A DNA stretch of 64,000 nt, taken from Tubulanus polymorphus (lineage: Eukaryota > Nemertea > Palaeonemertea > Tubulaniformes > Tubulanidae). Under the pieces are notes generated by a model. The model saw only the letters and a program-made list of their open reading frames with translations. It was not told the DNA's origin and searched no databases. The translations under genes were made by a program, and so were the position numbers. Shown in pieces: positions 52,832 to 64,000 of this stretch (position 1 is the stretch's first letter; each line of letters begins with the position of its first letter). The stretch spans positions 18,184,650 to 18,248,649 of the forward strand of contig NC_134026.1 in assembly GCF_964204645.1 (NCBI RefSeq), written 5' to 3'.

Positions 52832-55800
52832 TTGAGGAGCAAATTACATGTCCCAGAATTTCAGGCGCTAATTCTGGAAAACGATGTTATCGCGCTAACT
52901 GAAACTAAACTCGATGATACGGACGAACAGTGGATAAAGCAGTTTTTTAAAAGTTTAGGATACAAAATATTCCTTAAGAACCGGAAAAAAATATCATCGT
53001 TCCGTTCAGGAGGCATAGCGATCGCCGATAGACTGAACTTAGCTCCACATGTATGCCCTATTGACAGCGAAAGTAAATTAGTTCTGTGGCTGCGCGTTCA
53101 TAAGCAGCTAACTGGATCTGAAAAAAATATCCAGATTGGATGTGTTTACGTTCCACCCGAATCGAGCAGTTACGGTGGAAGTGAGTGTTTTGACGAACTG
53201 AATCTCGAAATAATAGAGAATTATAATGCTAATGATTCGCACTTATTTATTTGTGGTGATTTAAATGCGTACACTGGAAGCCTATTTGATTATAGTGACC
53301 CAAACGACATTTTAACACAAGGGCTAGAATTCGAAAACGAGGTTTTTGCAGACACCCATACTTGTGTACAAATATTAAATTCCCTCAATATTACCAGACG
53401 TAAAACAAAAGATCTTTCTATTAACAACTACGGTTTACGGTTGGTGGAACTATGTAAAAACCATTCAATCATTATCCTGAATGGTCGAATAGCCCCTGAT
53501 TTAACAGTTGGTGATTTTACGTGCCATAAAGGAGATAATGAACATATTGTCGACTACATGATTTCGTCATCGTACCTTATAAACTATGTAAAGCGGCTGG
53601 AGGTAATGGCATTCGACCGGTTACTTTCCGACGTACATAGTGCCATCGTGACGCATCTACAACTTAAGACATCAGCGCCAGTTGTAACTGGTTCTCAAAA
53701 TTTCGAACCGGAGGAGGTAGTGAACTGGGACCCAGATAAAAAAGACCAATTCGCACAAGACATTTCGAGGAATTCAACGGTCCTTATTGAAATAAACGAA
53801 AACCTGATGAATGGGTCATTGAGCGCAAGCGAAGCCAATGAACGGCTTTGTGCTGTTTTGTTACAATCAGCCGTTAAAGTAATGGGCAAACGAATTGTCA
53901 AACGTAAATCGAAACCTCGGCCACCGGCCAAGGCTACCCAAAACGAAGTCGTTAGAAACACCAGGTTGGATTATCGTCGTGCAAAAAGAACATACTCATC
54001 TTTACCCTCACGTAATAATCACTACATAATGAACCGTGCGTTCCGTAAATACAAAAACGCCATTCACAAATGGAATAGTGATAGGAAGACGGTTTTCAAC
54101 GAGAAAATACGTTCACTGTCAAAATCTGACCCTCACAACTTCTGGAACTATTTCAAGAAGAACCACAATAACACGTGTAATGTCTCAAGCGCTGATTTTC
54201 TAAATCACTTTAAATCTATGAACGAGCGTCCTGTGCTTGATGGAAGTGAACCACGGCTTCATAACGTCGAAGACTTTAACGGCAATAACTATGACCAAAC
54301 CCCTTTAAATCAACGTATTAACGGGGATGAAATATTAAAGAGTATAAATAAATTAAAAAACTTTAAGGCATGTGGTACGGACAAAATCCCTAACGAGTTC
54401 TTAAAATCGGCCGAGGAGAGTTTACTACCAACACTTATGTGTCTTTTTAACAATGTCCTTGATACAGGTAATATCCCCGAATCATGGTTAAACGGAATGA
54501 TTATACCTATTTTCAAACAAAAGGGTAGTGCTGATGACCCAAGTAACTATAGGGGCGTGACTTTGTTGAGCAATGTAGGCAAACTTTTTACTAGTGTCAT
54601 CAACAACCGGCTAACTAATTACCTAGAGACGAACAATATACTAATGGAAAATCAAGCAGGTTTCAGACAAAAACACGGCATTCTGGACCATATATACTCC
54701 CTTAAGTCACTTGTGGATATGTTTTTGAATAGTAATCGCAAGCTTTACTGCATTTTTGTAGATTACAAACGTGCCTTTGATAGCATATGGAGAAAGGCTC
54801 TGTGGCATAAGATGATCAATAGTGGTGTTACGGGCAAAGTTCTAAATGTAATATGTAGCATGTACCAGGGCATCAAGTCATGTGTATTTTCTAATCATAG
54901 TAAAACAGATGCCTTTGAAAGTTTTATGGGTGTCAGACAGGGAGAAAATTTGTCCCCTGTGCTCTTTTCAATATTTTTAAATGATCTGGAAGGCTATTTA
55001 GATGCTCAAAATTGTCCCTCCCTAAATCTGCGCATGCGTAATGATGCATGGGTCAAATTGATGATCCTTATGTACGCAGACGATACAGTACTTATGAGCG
55101 AGAGTCCACAGGGTCTTCAGAAATTGATTGACAACCTGCATGTTTATTGCAAAGATTGGAAGTTACAAATAAATTGCGAAAAAACAAAAGTAATGATATT
55201 CTCGAAACGAAGACTCCGAAACCCTCCGGAGTTTAATATAAACGGTCGAGTGTTGGAGTTAGTACATAACTATAAGTATTTGGGTATACTATTCTCCCAT
55301 ACCGGGTCTTTTGCTCAGTGCCGAAAAGCGTTAGCAAACCAAGCACAGCGGGCTATGTTTTCTATTTTAAAAAAGGTTAGCGAATATTCACTCGACGTTG
55401 ATGTTAGTTTAAAGTTATATGATAGCATGGTATTACCAATTCTATTATTTGGTTGTGAAATTTGGGGTTACGAAAATCTCCGAGTTCTTGAGTGCGTGCA
55501 GCTGAAATTTTTTAAATATTTACTCAAGTTAAAGAAATCTACTAATAGCTCATTTGTCTATGGAGAACTGGGTCGTTTTCCTCTCGAAGTTTACGTACAG
55601 CTTAGAATTGTAAATTTTTGGGCAAAATTAATAACTGATGATAAATTATCGTCAAAGGTTTACAGTTGTGTTTATAATAGCTATATTGATGGTCAAGCTA
55701 ACTCTTGGATGGATTCTGTGAAGTAACATTTTGCTCCGAAATGGGCTCGGATATATTTGGGAAAATCAAAATATTCCAAACGTGAATTACTTGAGTCTGA

Positions 55801-56237
55801 TTCTTAAACAGAGATTGCAGGATCAGTTTATGCAAGTCTGGCATGCAAAACTTACTGATTCCACTATGGCTGTTACGTATTTAACAATCAAATGCCGTTT
55901 CGAAATGGAAAAGTATCTAACTGAATTAACCCCTAGGGACCGGTTAACTTTATGTAGATTTAGATGCTCAGCTCACAGGCTACCGGTGGAAGTTGGGCGG
56001 TGGCGTGGAATTGCCCGTGCCAATAGGCTGTGCCAAAAGTGTGATTTAGTGGCGGTGGGGGATGAATATCACTTTTTACTCGTCTGCCCGTACTTCCAGG
56101 AATCCAGAGCTAGATATATCCCGGAGCGTTATTGGAGATTCCCCAATAACGTAAAGTTGTATGATTTGTTTAACTCAAATTGCCAAACTCTTAAAAAATT
56201 GGCGTTGTATATACGCAAATGTTTAATACATTTCTAA
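52832..56237 (+). pseudogene. LINE 1 ORF2: endonuclease-reverse transcriptase, one frameshift
   Basis: 964 codons open to 55726, then a shift at about 55724-55731 into the frame 55731-56237. Endonuclease: VIALTETKLDD, GCVYVPPESS, FICGDLNAYTG, SDVHSAIV (residues ~20-275). RT: IPIFKQKGSADDPSNYRGVT (~560), FVDYKRAFDSIWRKALWHKM (~645), GVRQGENLSPVLFSIFLNDL (~700), LMYADDTVLM (~747). C-terminal part after the shift: CQKCDLVAVGDEYHFLLVCP, a C-x2-C...H-x4-C motif. All catalytic motifs are present, so this is a young copy broken only near the end. Confidence 0.8.
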
Positions 56238-56306
56238 TGTTAAATGTTGCAATGTCTATTGTAAATTAATTTTGTGCTCTGTGCAATTGTATAATTGTGG
56301 AGTAAA

Positions 56307-56331
56307 TAAACTTAACTTAACTTAACTTAAC
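56307..56331 (+). repeat. AACTT microsatellite tail of LINE 1
   Basis: Four to five repeats of AACTT directly after GTAAATAAAC; marks the 3' end of LINE 1. Confidence 0.8.
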
Positions 56332-59300
56332 TATTCGATCGTTCCACCTGAGCAATCTTGCGCAGTGGATTGAGTTTGATAAAGTTTTGTGGAACACCGA
56401 TAAGCATGTTCTATTCGCAGGTATATACTTGCCACCCGAAACTAGTGTTTACGGTGGAAGTCATTTGTTTGACGATTTAAACAGCGAGATAGCGCAGGTT
56501 TTAAAAGATGAAAATTATCTCTTCATTAGTGGAGATTTTAATTCATATACAAAAACCTTCCCAGAATTTATAACCCATGATGAATTCATAGCAAATGAAT
56601 TGGGCCTGGACTTCATTTTTAATGACGCAGTGGTAGGTTTGGCTGAACTTGATAGGCTTGGAATCCGTAATAGATGTAATGAAGATAGCGGGATAAATAA
56701 CTATGGGTACAGGTTGATTGAACTTTGTAAATTGTGTAATATTTTTATTGTGAATGGGCGAGTTGGAGTTGACAGAAATATCGGGAAGTGCACGTGCTTC
56801 AAGGGAAACACAAAACACCTTGTGGACTATTTTATCAGTTCATCGAGCATTTTCAAAAACATTACAGATTTCCAAGTACTCGAATTCGAAAAGCTTTTTT
56901 CTGACGTTCACTCAGCGATATCTTGCCAAATTAGAAGGGGAAATTTACCAAAACCAGAACAACGGGACCACCCGACAGTTGTAGATCAAAATGCTAGGAT
57001 TAAGTGGAATAAACAAAGAGTTGAAACCTATAAAATTGAGCTCAAACGACGTAATGAGGACCAATTAATTGAACTCAATAGAGAACTATTAGATAATAAT
57101 ATCAATGCTGGTGATGCGAGCAATATTTTAACTGACATAATGATCAGTACTGCAGTTTCAATAATGGGGTTACAAAATGTAAAAAGTAAGAAAACGGTCA
57201 GTAATAATAAGGGGTTTAGCCCAAGATTAAAAGAGCCGAGGAGAAACTATCGTCAGATGAAACGGAGATATAGGAGGTATAAATCAAACCTAAATAGAAC
57301 AGAAATGAACAAAGCTTTTAGGCGATATAAAAAAGCTATCCGAACTCCGAGAAATATAAAAGTGAAAAATATGAATAACACCTTGCGGCAAATGAAACGC
57401 CTAAACCCAAGGGACTATTGGAAATTCTTCAAAAAGGATAACAATCCACAATGTGAAACCACACTTGAAGACCTCTTTGAATTTTATGTTGACTTAAATA
57501 AACCCCCTACAGATGAGGGGAATTACTCCGGTTTTTTAAATGCCCTTGACTTTTCGTTTGACGGCGATGAGGTATTAAATAGGTTTTTCACTACAAATGA
57601 AGTTGTTAAATGTATGAAAAGACTTAAGACTAACAAAGCTGCAGGAATAGATCGCATAACTAACGAAATTTTAAAAGCCTCACAAGAGTTCATATTACCA
57701 ACACTTGTTTTACTTTTTAACACTGTCTTAGATACCGGTGTTATCCCCGACAGTTGGACTATTGGTACTATCAAGCCAATCTATAAGGGAAAAGGCGATG
57801 CCAAAGACCCAGACAACTATCGAGGGATCACCCTCCTTAGCTGTCTGGGGAAACTTTTTACTAGCCTGATAAATGATCGTCTGACGGAATACCTAGAAAT
57901 CAATGATCTTCTACTGAAAAACCAGGCAGGCTTCAGGAAGGAGCATTCTATACTAGACCATATCTTCACTTTGAATTCACTGATTGAATTATTTATAGCA
58001 AACAATAAGAAGTTATTTTGTATCTTCATCGATTATCGAAAGGCATTCGATTCAATATGGCGTAAAGCACTCTGGCATAAAATGATAAATACTGGTATAA
58101 CTGGAAAAATATTACGAGTAATTTACAATATTTATCAAGATGCAAAGTCATGTATTCAAGTAAACGGCGTCAATTCGGAGTACTTTGAGAGTTTTAAAGG
58201 ATTGAGGCAAGGTGAGAACCTCTCCCCTATTCTGTTTTCAATATATCTGAATGATATGGAACCGTTTCTGATTGAAAGTCAGTGTGATGGTATTAGGTTC
58301 TTTCGTGACCAAGATAGCTTAGATGTTTATTTCCAACTCCTATTATTGTTATATGCAGACGATGCCGTTATACTAGCAGAATCTGCCCAAAGCCTACAAT
58401 ATACAATCGATAAAGTCTTTGAGTATTGTCAGATGTGGAAACTCGACATCAACTTGGATAAAACGAAGGCAATAATCTTTCAAAAGAGGAAATGTCGAAA
58501 TCCTCCAGAATTTTTCATAAATGGGAGTAAAATAGAATTAGTCTCCAGTTTCAGATACTTAGGTATCATTTTCTATTATAATGGAAACCTATCGACATGT
58601 ATTAAGTCTATAGCTTCACATGCTAATAAAGCTATGTTTTTTGTTTTGAAAAAGGTAACAGAATACTCCTTGAGTGTTGACATAGCTTTACAACTCTTCG
58701 ACAGTATGGTAACCCCAGTTTTAACATTCGGTTGCGAAATTTGGGGATTTCTAAATTTGAACTTGCTTGAGAAAGTTCAACTGACCTTTTTCAAATATCT
58801 ATTAAAACTAAAAAGGTCGACACCGACCTTCTTTGTTTATGGAAAACTATGACGTTTCCCCTTGGAAGTAACGGTAAAAACCAGAATGCTTAAATTTTGG
58901 AGCAAATTGTTGAATAATCATAGTAAGCTTTCTTCTTTTATGTACAAGGTTTTGTACCAACAGTCCTTATTTAATAATAATACCAGTAGATGGTTAAAAT
59001 GTATCAAGAATACATTGGAATCTAACGGACTTGGTGATTTATGGTACAACCAAAACACACCGGACCTGGAGCTCTTCTCTTTAATAGTGCGGACACGAAT
59101 AACTGATCAATTCACCCAAACTTGGCACAGCATAGTAAATGAATCAAGCATCGCCACGTACTATAAATTTTTTTAAAACCAATGGGGTATCGAAAATTAC
59201 CTTGTCAAACTGCCAACGGATCTTAGAATAAGTCTTTGCCGATTTCGCTGCTCTAACCATAAACTACCAGTCGAAATAGGAAGATATAACCGTACCCCCA

Positions 59301-59705
59301 GGGAAGAGCGAATATGTAATCTATGTAATATGAGAGTCATTGGGGATGAGTACCACTTTGTTCTAGAATGCCCTTTCCTTCAGAATCTTCGCACCCGGTT
59401 CATTAAACCATATTTTAGAATAAGACCAAGTGCCTTCAAACTGATACAATTATTAAATTCTAAAGGCAAACAGCTCTGTAACCTGTCTCGCTTTATACAG
59501 CAAGGATCAAAGTTTCTCTAACTCATATTGAATATGTACTGTTCAATGCCCGCCTTAAGCTATTGTTGATTGATAAGTATTCATGTATTTCTTTTCATTT
59601 AAACCGTGTTTGTATGAATTCTGTAAACTGCATGGATACGTGTACAATGTATGAACCTGTTTTTTTTTGCTCTGTGCAAATGTAAATTTTGTGGAGCAAT
59701 AAACT
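56332..59705 (+). mobile_element. LINE 2, right part (main body)
   Basis: Relative of LINE 1, starting inside the endonuclease (VLFAGIYLPPETSVYGG) and ending in TGCTCTGTGCAAATG ... GTGGAGCAATAAAC followed by TAATTGTAATTG. The first endonuclease residues are at 51996-52083. Its 3' tail abuts the minus-strand gag-like ORF1 at 59704. Confidence 0.8.
56387..59521 (+). pseudogene. LINE 2 ORF2: endonuclease-reverse transcriptase with nonsense mutations
   Basis: 821 codons open to a TGA at 58850-58852 (reads GKL-stop-RFPLEV where LINE 1 has GELGRFPLEV, a GGA to TGA change). Open again to a TAA near 59174 (KFF-stop-NQW), then, after a shift, to 59521. RT motifs: YKGKGDAKDPDNYRGITLLS, FIDYRKAFDSIWRKALW, GLRQGENLSPILFSIYLND, LLYADDAVIL. 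C-terminal CNLCNMRVIGDEYHFVLECP. Older than LINE 1 by number of disabling changes, consistent with being its host. Confidence 0.8.
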
Positions 59706-60290
59706 AATTGTAATTGTCTATATCGTAATTCAATCGTTTTTGAATTTTTCGAATTTTTGGGCATTCAGATTTTTTGTGACCATCTTCACGACAATGATAA
59801 CAAATTATGCCGTACGGACAATCATAAGCCATATGATCAGCTGATTTACACTTGAAACAAAGTTTTCTAGTTTTCAGTAAACATCTGAAATACGGGTGAT
59901 CAGTGTCACCGCAATGTTTGCACTGTGTTTTGTTATTGTCGCAAAAAAGTCTTACTTCAAATCTTCCAAACTTAGTCTCCACGGGTATAATGTTTTTTAC
60001 GTTTGACAGTTTTGCATAGATAGATCCGTTTAAAATTTCGGTGTCTTTAATTTTGCCTCTTCGCAGTGAACCGGTTACTACGTTGCCATACTTTTGTAGC
60101 TGATTAATAATGAACATATCCGAAAGCTCAACCGGCGCGTCTTTAATAGTTATGTTCGTTATATCAATCAATTCGTCAACTTTGCACGCTTTAATTTGAC
60201 GATTTCTGATCTTTATACCACTTTTAATGAAGTTTTCCATAGCTTCCAAATTGTAAAAAGTAATTCTGCACTCACCATTCTTCAAAAACT
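59704..60290 (-). pseudogene. Gag-like ORF1 of another LINE, second copy
   Basis: Intact for 193 codons: GECRITFYNLEAMENFIKSG, NITIKDAPVELSDMF, KFGRFEVRLFC, then knuckles CKHCGDTDHPYFRC, CFKCKSADHMAYDC and CYHCREDGHKKSEC. It lacks the N-terminus seen in the copy at 30690 (sequence similarity stops at about 60297). No EN/RT follows on its strand because LINE 2 lies there. It provides the template for recognising the split copy at 30690-35606. Confidence 0.7.
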
Positions 60291-60297
60291 GAATGGC

Positions 60298-60662
60298 TCA
60301 AACATGTTTTGTGTTTTCTCCAAGCTTACTCAATATATCCTCCTCAAAAGATATTACAAAAGACATTAAATAAGTTACAGTAAACTCAGATAAGTACAAT
60401 TTACACATCGCACGTTTCAAATTATGCCCAGTATGACATATTTGAGTAAATATAATAATATAAATATAAGAAGGCACAGTTGTAAAAAAAACATAGTAAA
60501 GAGTACAGTAATTGAATAATAGTAAACCACAGAACAATGAAATGATGATGTTTTGCCAAATCAATTGAGCAAAATAGAATATATATATTGTTCATATAAT
60601 TGATAAAAGTTCATGAAAATTTTAAAACTCAGTTATTTCACTCAGCACCAATGTTTGTCAAC
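60298..60662. other. AT-rich non-coding
   Basis: No gene or element recognised. Confidence 0.4.
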
Positions 60663-62133
60663 TTAACGATTTAACAAACGCATATTCCAACCAACACCAC
60701 GCAGAAATTCTGGCATGTCCTTCCGCCTAGTATTGTAATCCATGCACAAATTTCTCAAACGATTTTGTAAGTCCACATATTTTTTACGGATGCGCTTTGC
60801 CGGGCGTTGGCCAATTCGATCTTGTTCAATGATAGCACTAACTGCAGCATTCTCGTGCTGAAATTCCTGAATAGTCCGCCAAATAGAGGGATGACGATGC
60901 CCTACAAGATTGAAGAATTTATTATTCCAACCTTCACAGAAATTATTTGTCCGAGCGCAATTATCTAAAGTAGCCTGATGTACATTCCATTTAACAGGAG
61001 GGAAACGTGGCGGAACCCGTCTAAATCTAATAACACCACCAGGGGCACGCACATTACGATAAGTCCCGGTTCCATAAGTTGAGTTAAAATAGTTCAGCAA
61101 CTCAACAGCCTCATCAGGAACATTATCCATTAGATATAATAATCCATCTGGAACATCATCTATTGGTAGGAAGGCAAGTCCATCGATCATACCACAAAAC
61201 AACTGGAATTCTTCAATTTCCATATTGTTGTAACCCTAGCGCCTGAACCTTTCTCCACGTCGCTTGCGTTAGATGGTAGAAACATCCCCGTATTCTCTCC
61301 TGTTCATCGCCATCATCGAACGCTGCCTTCACACCTTGGTGTACTGCCATCTCAAAATCTACCATAACCATCTCGGGATCTGGGAAGATGTTCTGTTGCT
61401 GACACTTCTCCAGTAACACGCTGATAAGTTCTTGATACGTCTCCTTGGTCTTGCGCTGGAGAAACGCGTAGACTACTGTTATCGCCGAGTCACCACATGG
61501 CACCCTTATAATATATATCTGTTCAAACAGCGTTGGTGCCATACTAAAGTTACCATCCATGTACCATTTAGTTGACTGGCCTAGTTTTCTGAGACATTCA
61601 TCGCTTGCAAAGATAATGATTCGTGACGTGTTGTCGTTGTTATCGTGTAACAGGAACCGTTCTCCTTCTGCCTCGTCATCTTCTCGCTGGGAACCAGTAG
61701 TAGCCCAGCGGCCTTCTATGCGTAGTTCATGTAAAGATTGCGGATTTTTTGGTAAGTTCTTCCGTCTGTGTCTTCTGATGGCTTGCTTGCAGATGTCTTC
61801 ATTTGGCAATGATCCCTTGACTTGTTCAGGGAACTGGGCAATTACTTCTGAGTAGATCTGAACTGGCTTTGAGTGGGATATCTCAGAATTCATCTTCAAT
61901 CTGGCTTTAGCTGTGGCTATTTCTGTATCACTACTACCATGGTTGTGTAGCATACTGACAACTGGATCTGTCATTGTGGCTGTGGACATCACGCTTCCTT
62001 TACAACTATCGCTCTTCTTCTTAACACATTCCCATCTTATCTTGTTATTACGCTCGTACTGTTTGGTGTACAAGTAGCCATCCATACATAACTTGTGGCC
62101 TCCTCTTGACGTTTTAATAATTTCGTGCGGCAT
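60663..62133 (-). pseudogene. FLYWCH zinc finger-MULE transposase, one frameshift
   Basis: First ORF 61213-62133 (306 aa): an N-terminal FLYWCH finger (GYLYTKQ, WECV with C36, C44, H63, H65), a basic linker, then a MULE transposase domain with the first Asp in YMDGNFSMAP (~191) and the second in MVDFEMAVHQG (~260). Second ORF 60663-61223: starts MEIEEFQLF and carries the likely catalytic Glu in NNFCEGWNNKF (residue 97). The two overlap by 11 bp in different frames; a one-base change at about 61220 joins them. These proteins are abundant in invertebrates as Mutator-derived genes. Either a recently broken transposase or an assembly/sequencing error. Terminal inverted repeats were not found. Confidence 0.75.
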
Positions 62134-62220
62134 GTTTGCTGTAAATATTAACTATGATGATGTTTCCCCAAAAATTGGCCTTTTTATACAGTTTCCTATA
62201 GCTGATAAGTAATCAAAAGC

Positions 62221-62335
62221 AATGAATCCACTCACTCACTAATTAAGCGCACCCATTGGTTAATTACTAATGAATCCACTCACCCACTAATTAAGCGCAC
62301 CTATTGGTTAATAAAGAGTTCTCATTGGTTTTGTT
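62221..62335. promoter_or_regulatory. CCAAT-box repeat upstream of the FLYWCH-MULE gene
   Basis: Two ~45-bp direct copies (62221-62265, 62269-62312) sharing CACTAATTAAGCGCACC and ATTGGTTAAT, and a third ATTGGTT at 62325. ATTGG is the inverted CCAAT box. They lie 90-200 bp upstream of the start at 62133, so a promoter role is plausible. Confidence 0.4.
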
Positions 62336-62339
62336 TTAA

Positions 62340-64000
62340 TGCACTATATTAAGCATTTTCGGGTCTTTTTTATTAATGATTCAATTACAGTGGATTGTCA
62401 GAGCAATTCCCTTTTTAATTCAAAACATTCTCAAAACAATTGAGTAAATCAAAAACAGTTTTGGAACCCTGCATCAATATTGGTTTTATTCAACAACTCT
62501 CCTATTTCAGTATGTACAAGGCAACTTATGGATTCATAGAGAAATACTCATTTTAGTTTTAAAATGAATAACTGCAACAATGCGTTAATATATTGAATAA
62601 TTAAATCCTTTGATCTAAGAAACAATGAGGATTAATAAGATTAAAGGTTTTATTAAATAAAGCAAATTGCCTTGCTATTGTCAGATTGAGTCAGGTGGAA
62701 CTTGAATTTAGCTCACATGCTTAGGCAACATAATATTATACTAGAAATTCTGTTAATGTCCATCGATCAAAAATGAATTTTCATAATCAAATCATTTATT
62801 TCCAATTATTTCATTAATAATATTAAATTGAACACTTGGAGGGAAAATGTATGTTTTTGGAGGGAAAGTAACTGAAGGGATAATGATTGAGGGATTTTGT
62901 GTGGAGGGAAAATGGCCGGAGGAAAAATGACAGTGAATCCAGATTTTATCTCTTTGTGCCTGCTTTCCATTTGATTGAGACGTTGAATAAACCCAGGAAG
63001 AAAGACACTCTAAATATTTGGATGGATATATGAAAGCTGTGGGTACTGGAGTGTGTAATGGGTAGTGTAGTGTGATCTGTGTGCATTTGTGGCCAGCACA
63101 CAGATCACATTGTTCAATGGGGTTTGGTCCAGGACTCGCGGGATTTTCAACAACACGAAGTAAAGTGTAATAAATGATGACTTGAATTGCATGACTACCT
63201 ACCACCCCTCATTATTGTTGGAAAACTAAACGTTCGGCACTGACTAAAAATTAGTAATAACATTTTAGAAATGGCCAGAATTTTAACTTAGGTTCTATCT
63301 CATTTTTATTTTACAATTGCGATTGATATAATTTTTTTTAAACGGCCGTTAAGGCTTCATGTTTCGTCTGCAATTCACTGCAAATAGTTACGCAACTACG
63401 CACATTTCAGTGTTTTTGGCAGCTGTACACTCAATCGGCACCGTTCGTGACTAGCTTCACTGCGGAATTATCATTAATTATCATCGCCATATCACATCAT
63501 CAACTTATATTGTGCCTTAAAACCCTAACAGCCGAAATAATTGAAATGCACACACTATTTCTATCATTGAAAATTGAGAGAGTGGCCATGTTTGTGGTTG
63601 CTGCTTCGCGTAAATCCCGCGCGGTGGCGCAACCGCGCGGAGTGGGGCCGATAATGGGCGGCGAGACGACGCGAAAAGCTACCCGAGCTGAGAGCCGCGA
63701 AAGCGAACGGAAAACAAGCTTTCTTTGTACGGGACAAACTCGTTATCCGCGAAAACCGTGACCGCGTACCGATGGACAGCCACTAGGAACCAGCGGAGGG
63801 ACTTTGCGTACAATTCGTAGACCGGACTGTCCTTGTATCTCGAAGTTGTTGTTATGTTATAGAATTTGTAAATAGTGTAAATTTATGTGACAGTTATCCA
63901 AATGTAAATAGAGATATCGTTGGCTCGCATGTAAATTCTCATACGGTAGATACATACCCTGATGTAAATAGTAACAATCATGTACCTGATGTAACTCCTA
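62340..64000. other. No convincing gene; GC-rich patch at 63600-63830
   Basis: The frames here (62792-63205 minus, 63447-63761 plus) have no recognisable domain and biased composition. A GC-rich patch at 63610-63830 contains the palindrome CCGCGCGG twice around GTGGCGCAA and contrasts with AT-rich flanks. It could be a promoter/CpG region or the leader of another element continuing to the right. GATGTAAATAGTAAC-like words repeat near 63950. Confidence 0.3.

Larger units (their letters stand above)
52084..56331 (+). mobile_element. LINE 1: APE-type non-LTR retrotransposon
   Basis: Near full-length ORFs: an L1-like ORF1 (5'-truncated) and a long ORF2 with endonuclease, RT and a C-terminal Cys/His motif. 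The 3' end is TGCTCTGTGCAATTG ... GTGGAGTAAATAAAC, then an AACTT microsatellite (56307-56331). Clade not firmly assigned; it is distinct from the CR1/L2 copies nearby. Only one clear frameshift is seen in ORF2. Confidence 0.8.

Noticed and set aside
62792-63205. A protein gene near the right end (minus strand)
   Set aside because: Pro/Ser/Thr/Ile-biased composition with no domain, no splice or promoter support.

Overview
The window is eukaryotic, repeat-rich and AT-rich. It looks like invertebrate animal DNA, most plausibly a marine lophotrochozoan; that placement is inferred from the mix of families and is not proven. Supporting evidence: spliced exons with GT/AG borders, CR1/L2-type LINEs with an SGNH-hydrolase first ORF, BEL/Pao and Gypsy LTR elements, a P2RX7_C-domain exon, a FLYWCH-MULE transposase, a CxC5 (KDZ-transposon-type) exon, a DUF7869-type gene and TTAGGG-like satellite. 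Nothing bacterial (operons, rRNA, tRNA, CRISPR) is seen.

Layout. 1-3.54 kb: a compact, intronless, virus-like block: two divergent genes (one with a C-terminal RING finger) and the promoter and first codons of a third. 3.54-4.84 kb: AATCACGTC-rich repeats. 4.84-6.58 kb: degenerate telomere-like satellite, directly against a CxC5 exon (6.59-7.51 kb), then a poly-C minisatellite (7.57-8.31 kb). 8.3-14.3 kb: mostly non-coding, with small hairpin elements and a tandem duplication. 14.3-16.2 kb: a spliced Ulp1-like protease gene with a C-terminal zinc finger, followed by a 68-bp minisatellite that ends in a copy of 45 bp of one of its exons. 18.97-19.47 kb: a fold-back element. 22.5-30.6 kb: a broken DUF7869-type gene abutting a broken Gypsy pol, itself split by a second LTR element that has gag but no pol.

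30.69-35.6 kb: a LINE-type gag-like ORF1 split by a 4,132-bp near-perfect palindrome with an exact 8-bp target duplication. This palindrome is the most distinctive object here. Each arm carries one copy of a gene for a 206-233 aa protein with a Cys/His C-terminal motif, then an array of 24-bp repeats; the small unique centre holds a possible 42-aa single-span membrane protein.

36.4-40.7 kb: a BEL/Pao gag-pol ORF of 1,460 codons without stops but lacking the integrase core. 40.7-44.8 kb: a CR1/L2-type LINE. 44.8-48.6 kb: Gypsy gag-protease and pol fragments around a P2RX7_C exon. 49.4-52.0 kb: a second copy of the same LINE family on the minus strand. 52.0-59.7 kb: two related LINEs, one nested in the other. 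59.7-60.3 kb: another gag-like ORF1. 60.7-62.1 kb: FLYWCH-MULE transposase. 62.1-64 kb: no convincing gene.

Most genes here are mobile-element genes, and most are broken. The exceptions are the virus-like RING gene, the spliced protease, the BEL ORF and the paired palindrome genes, which still have long open frames.
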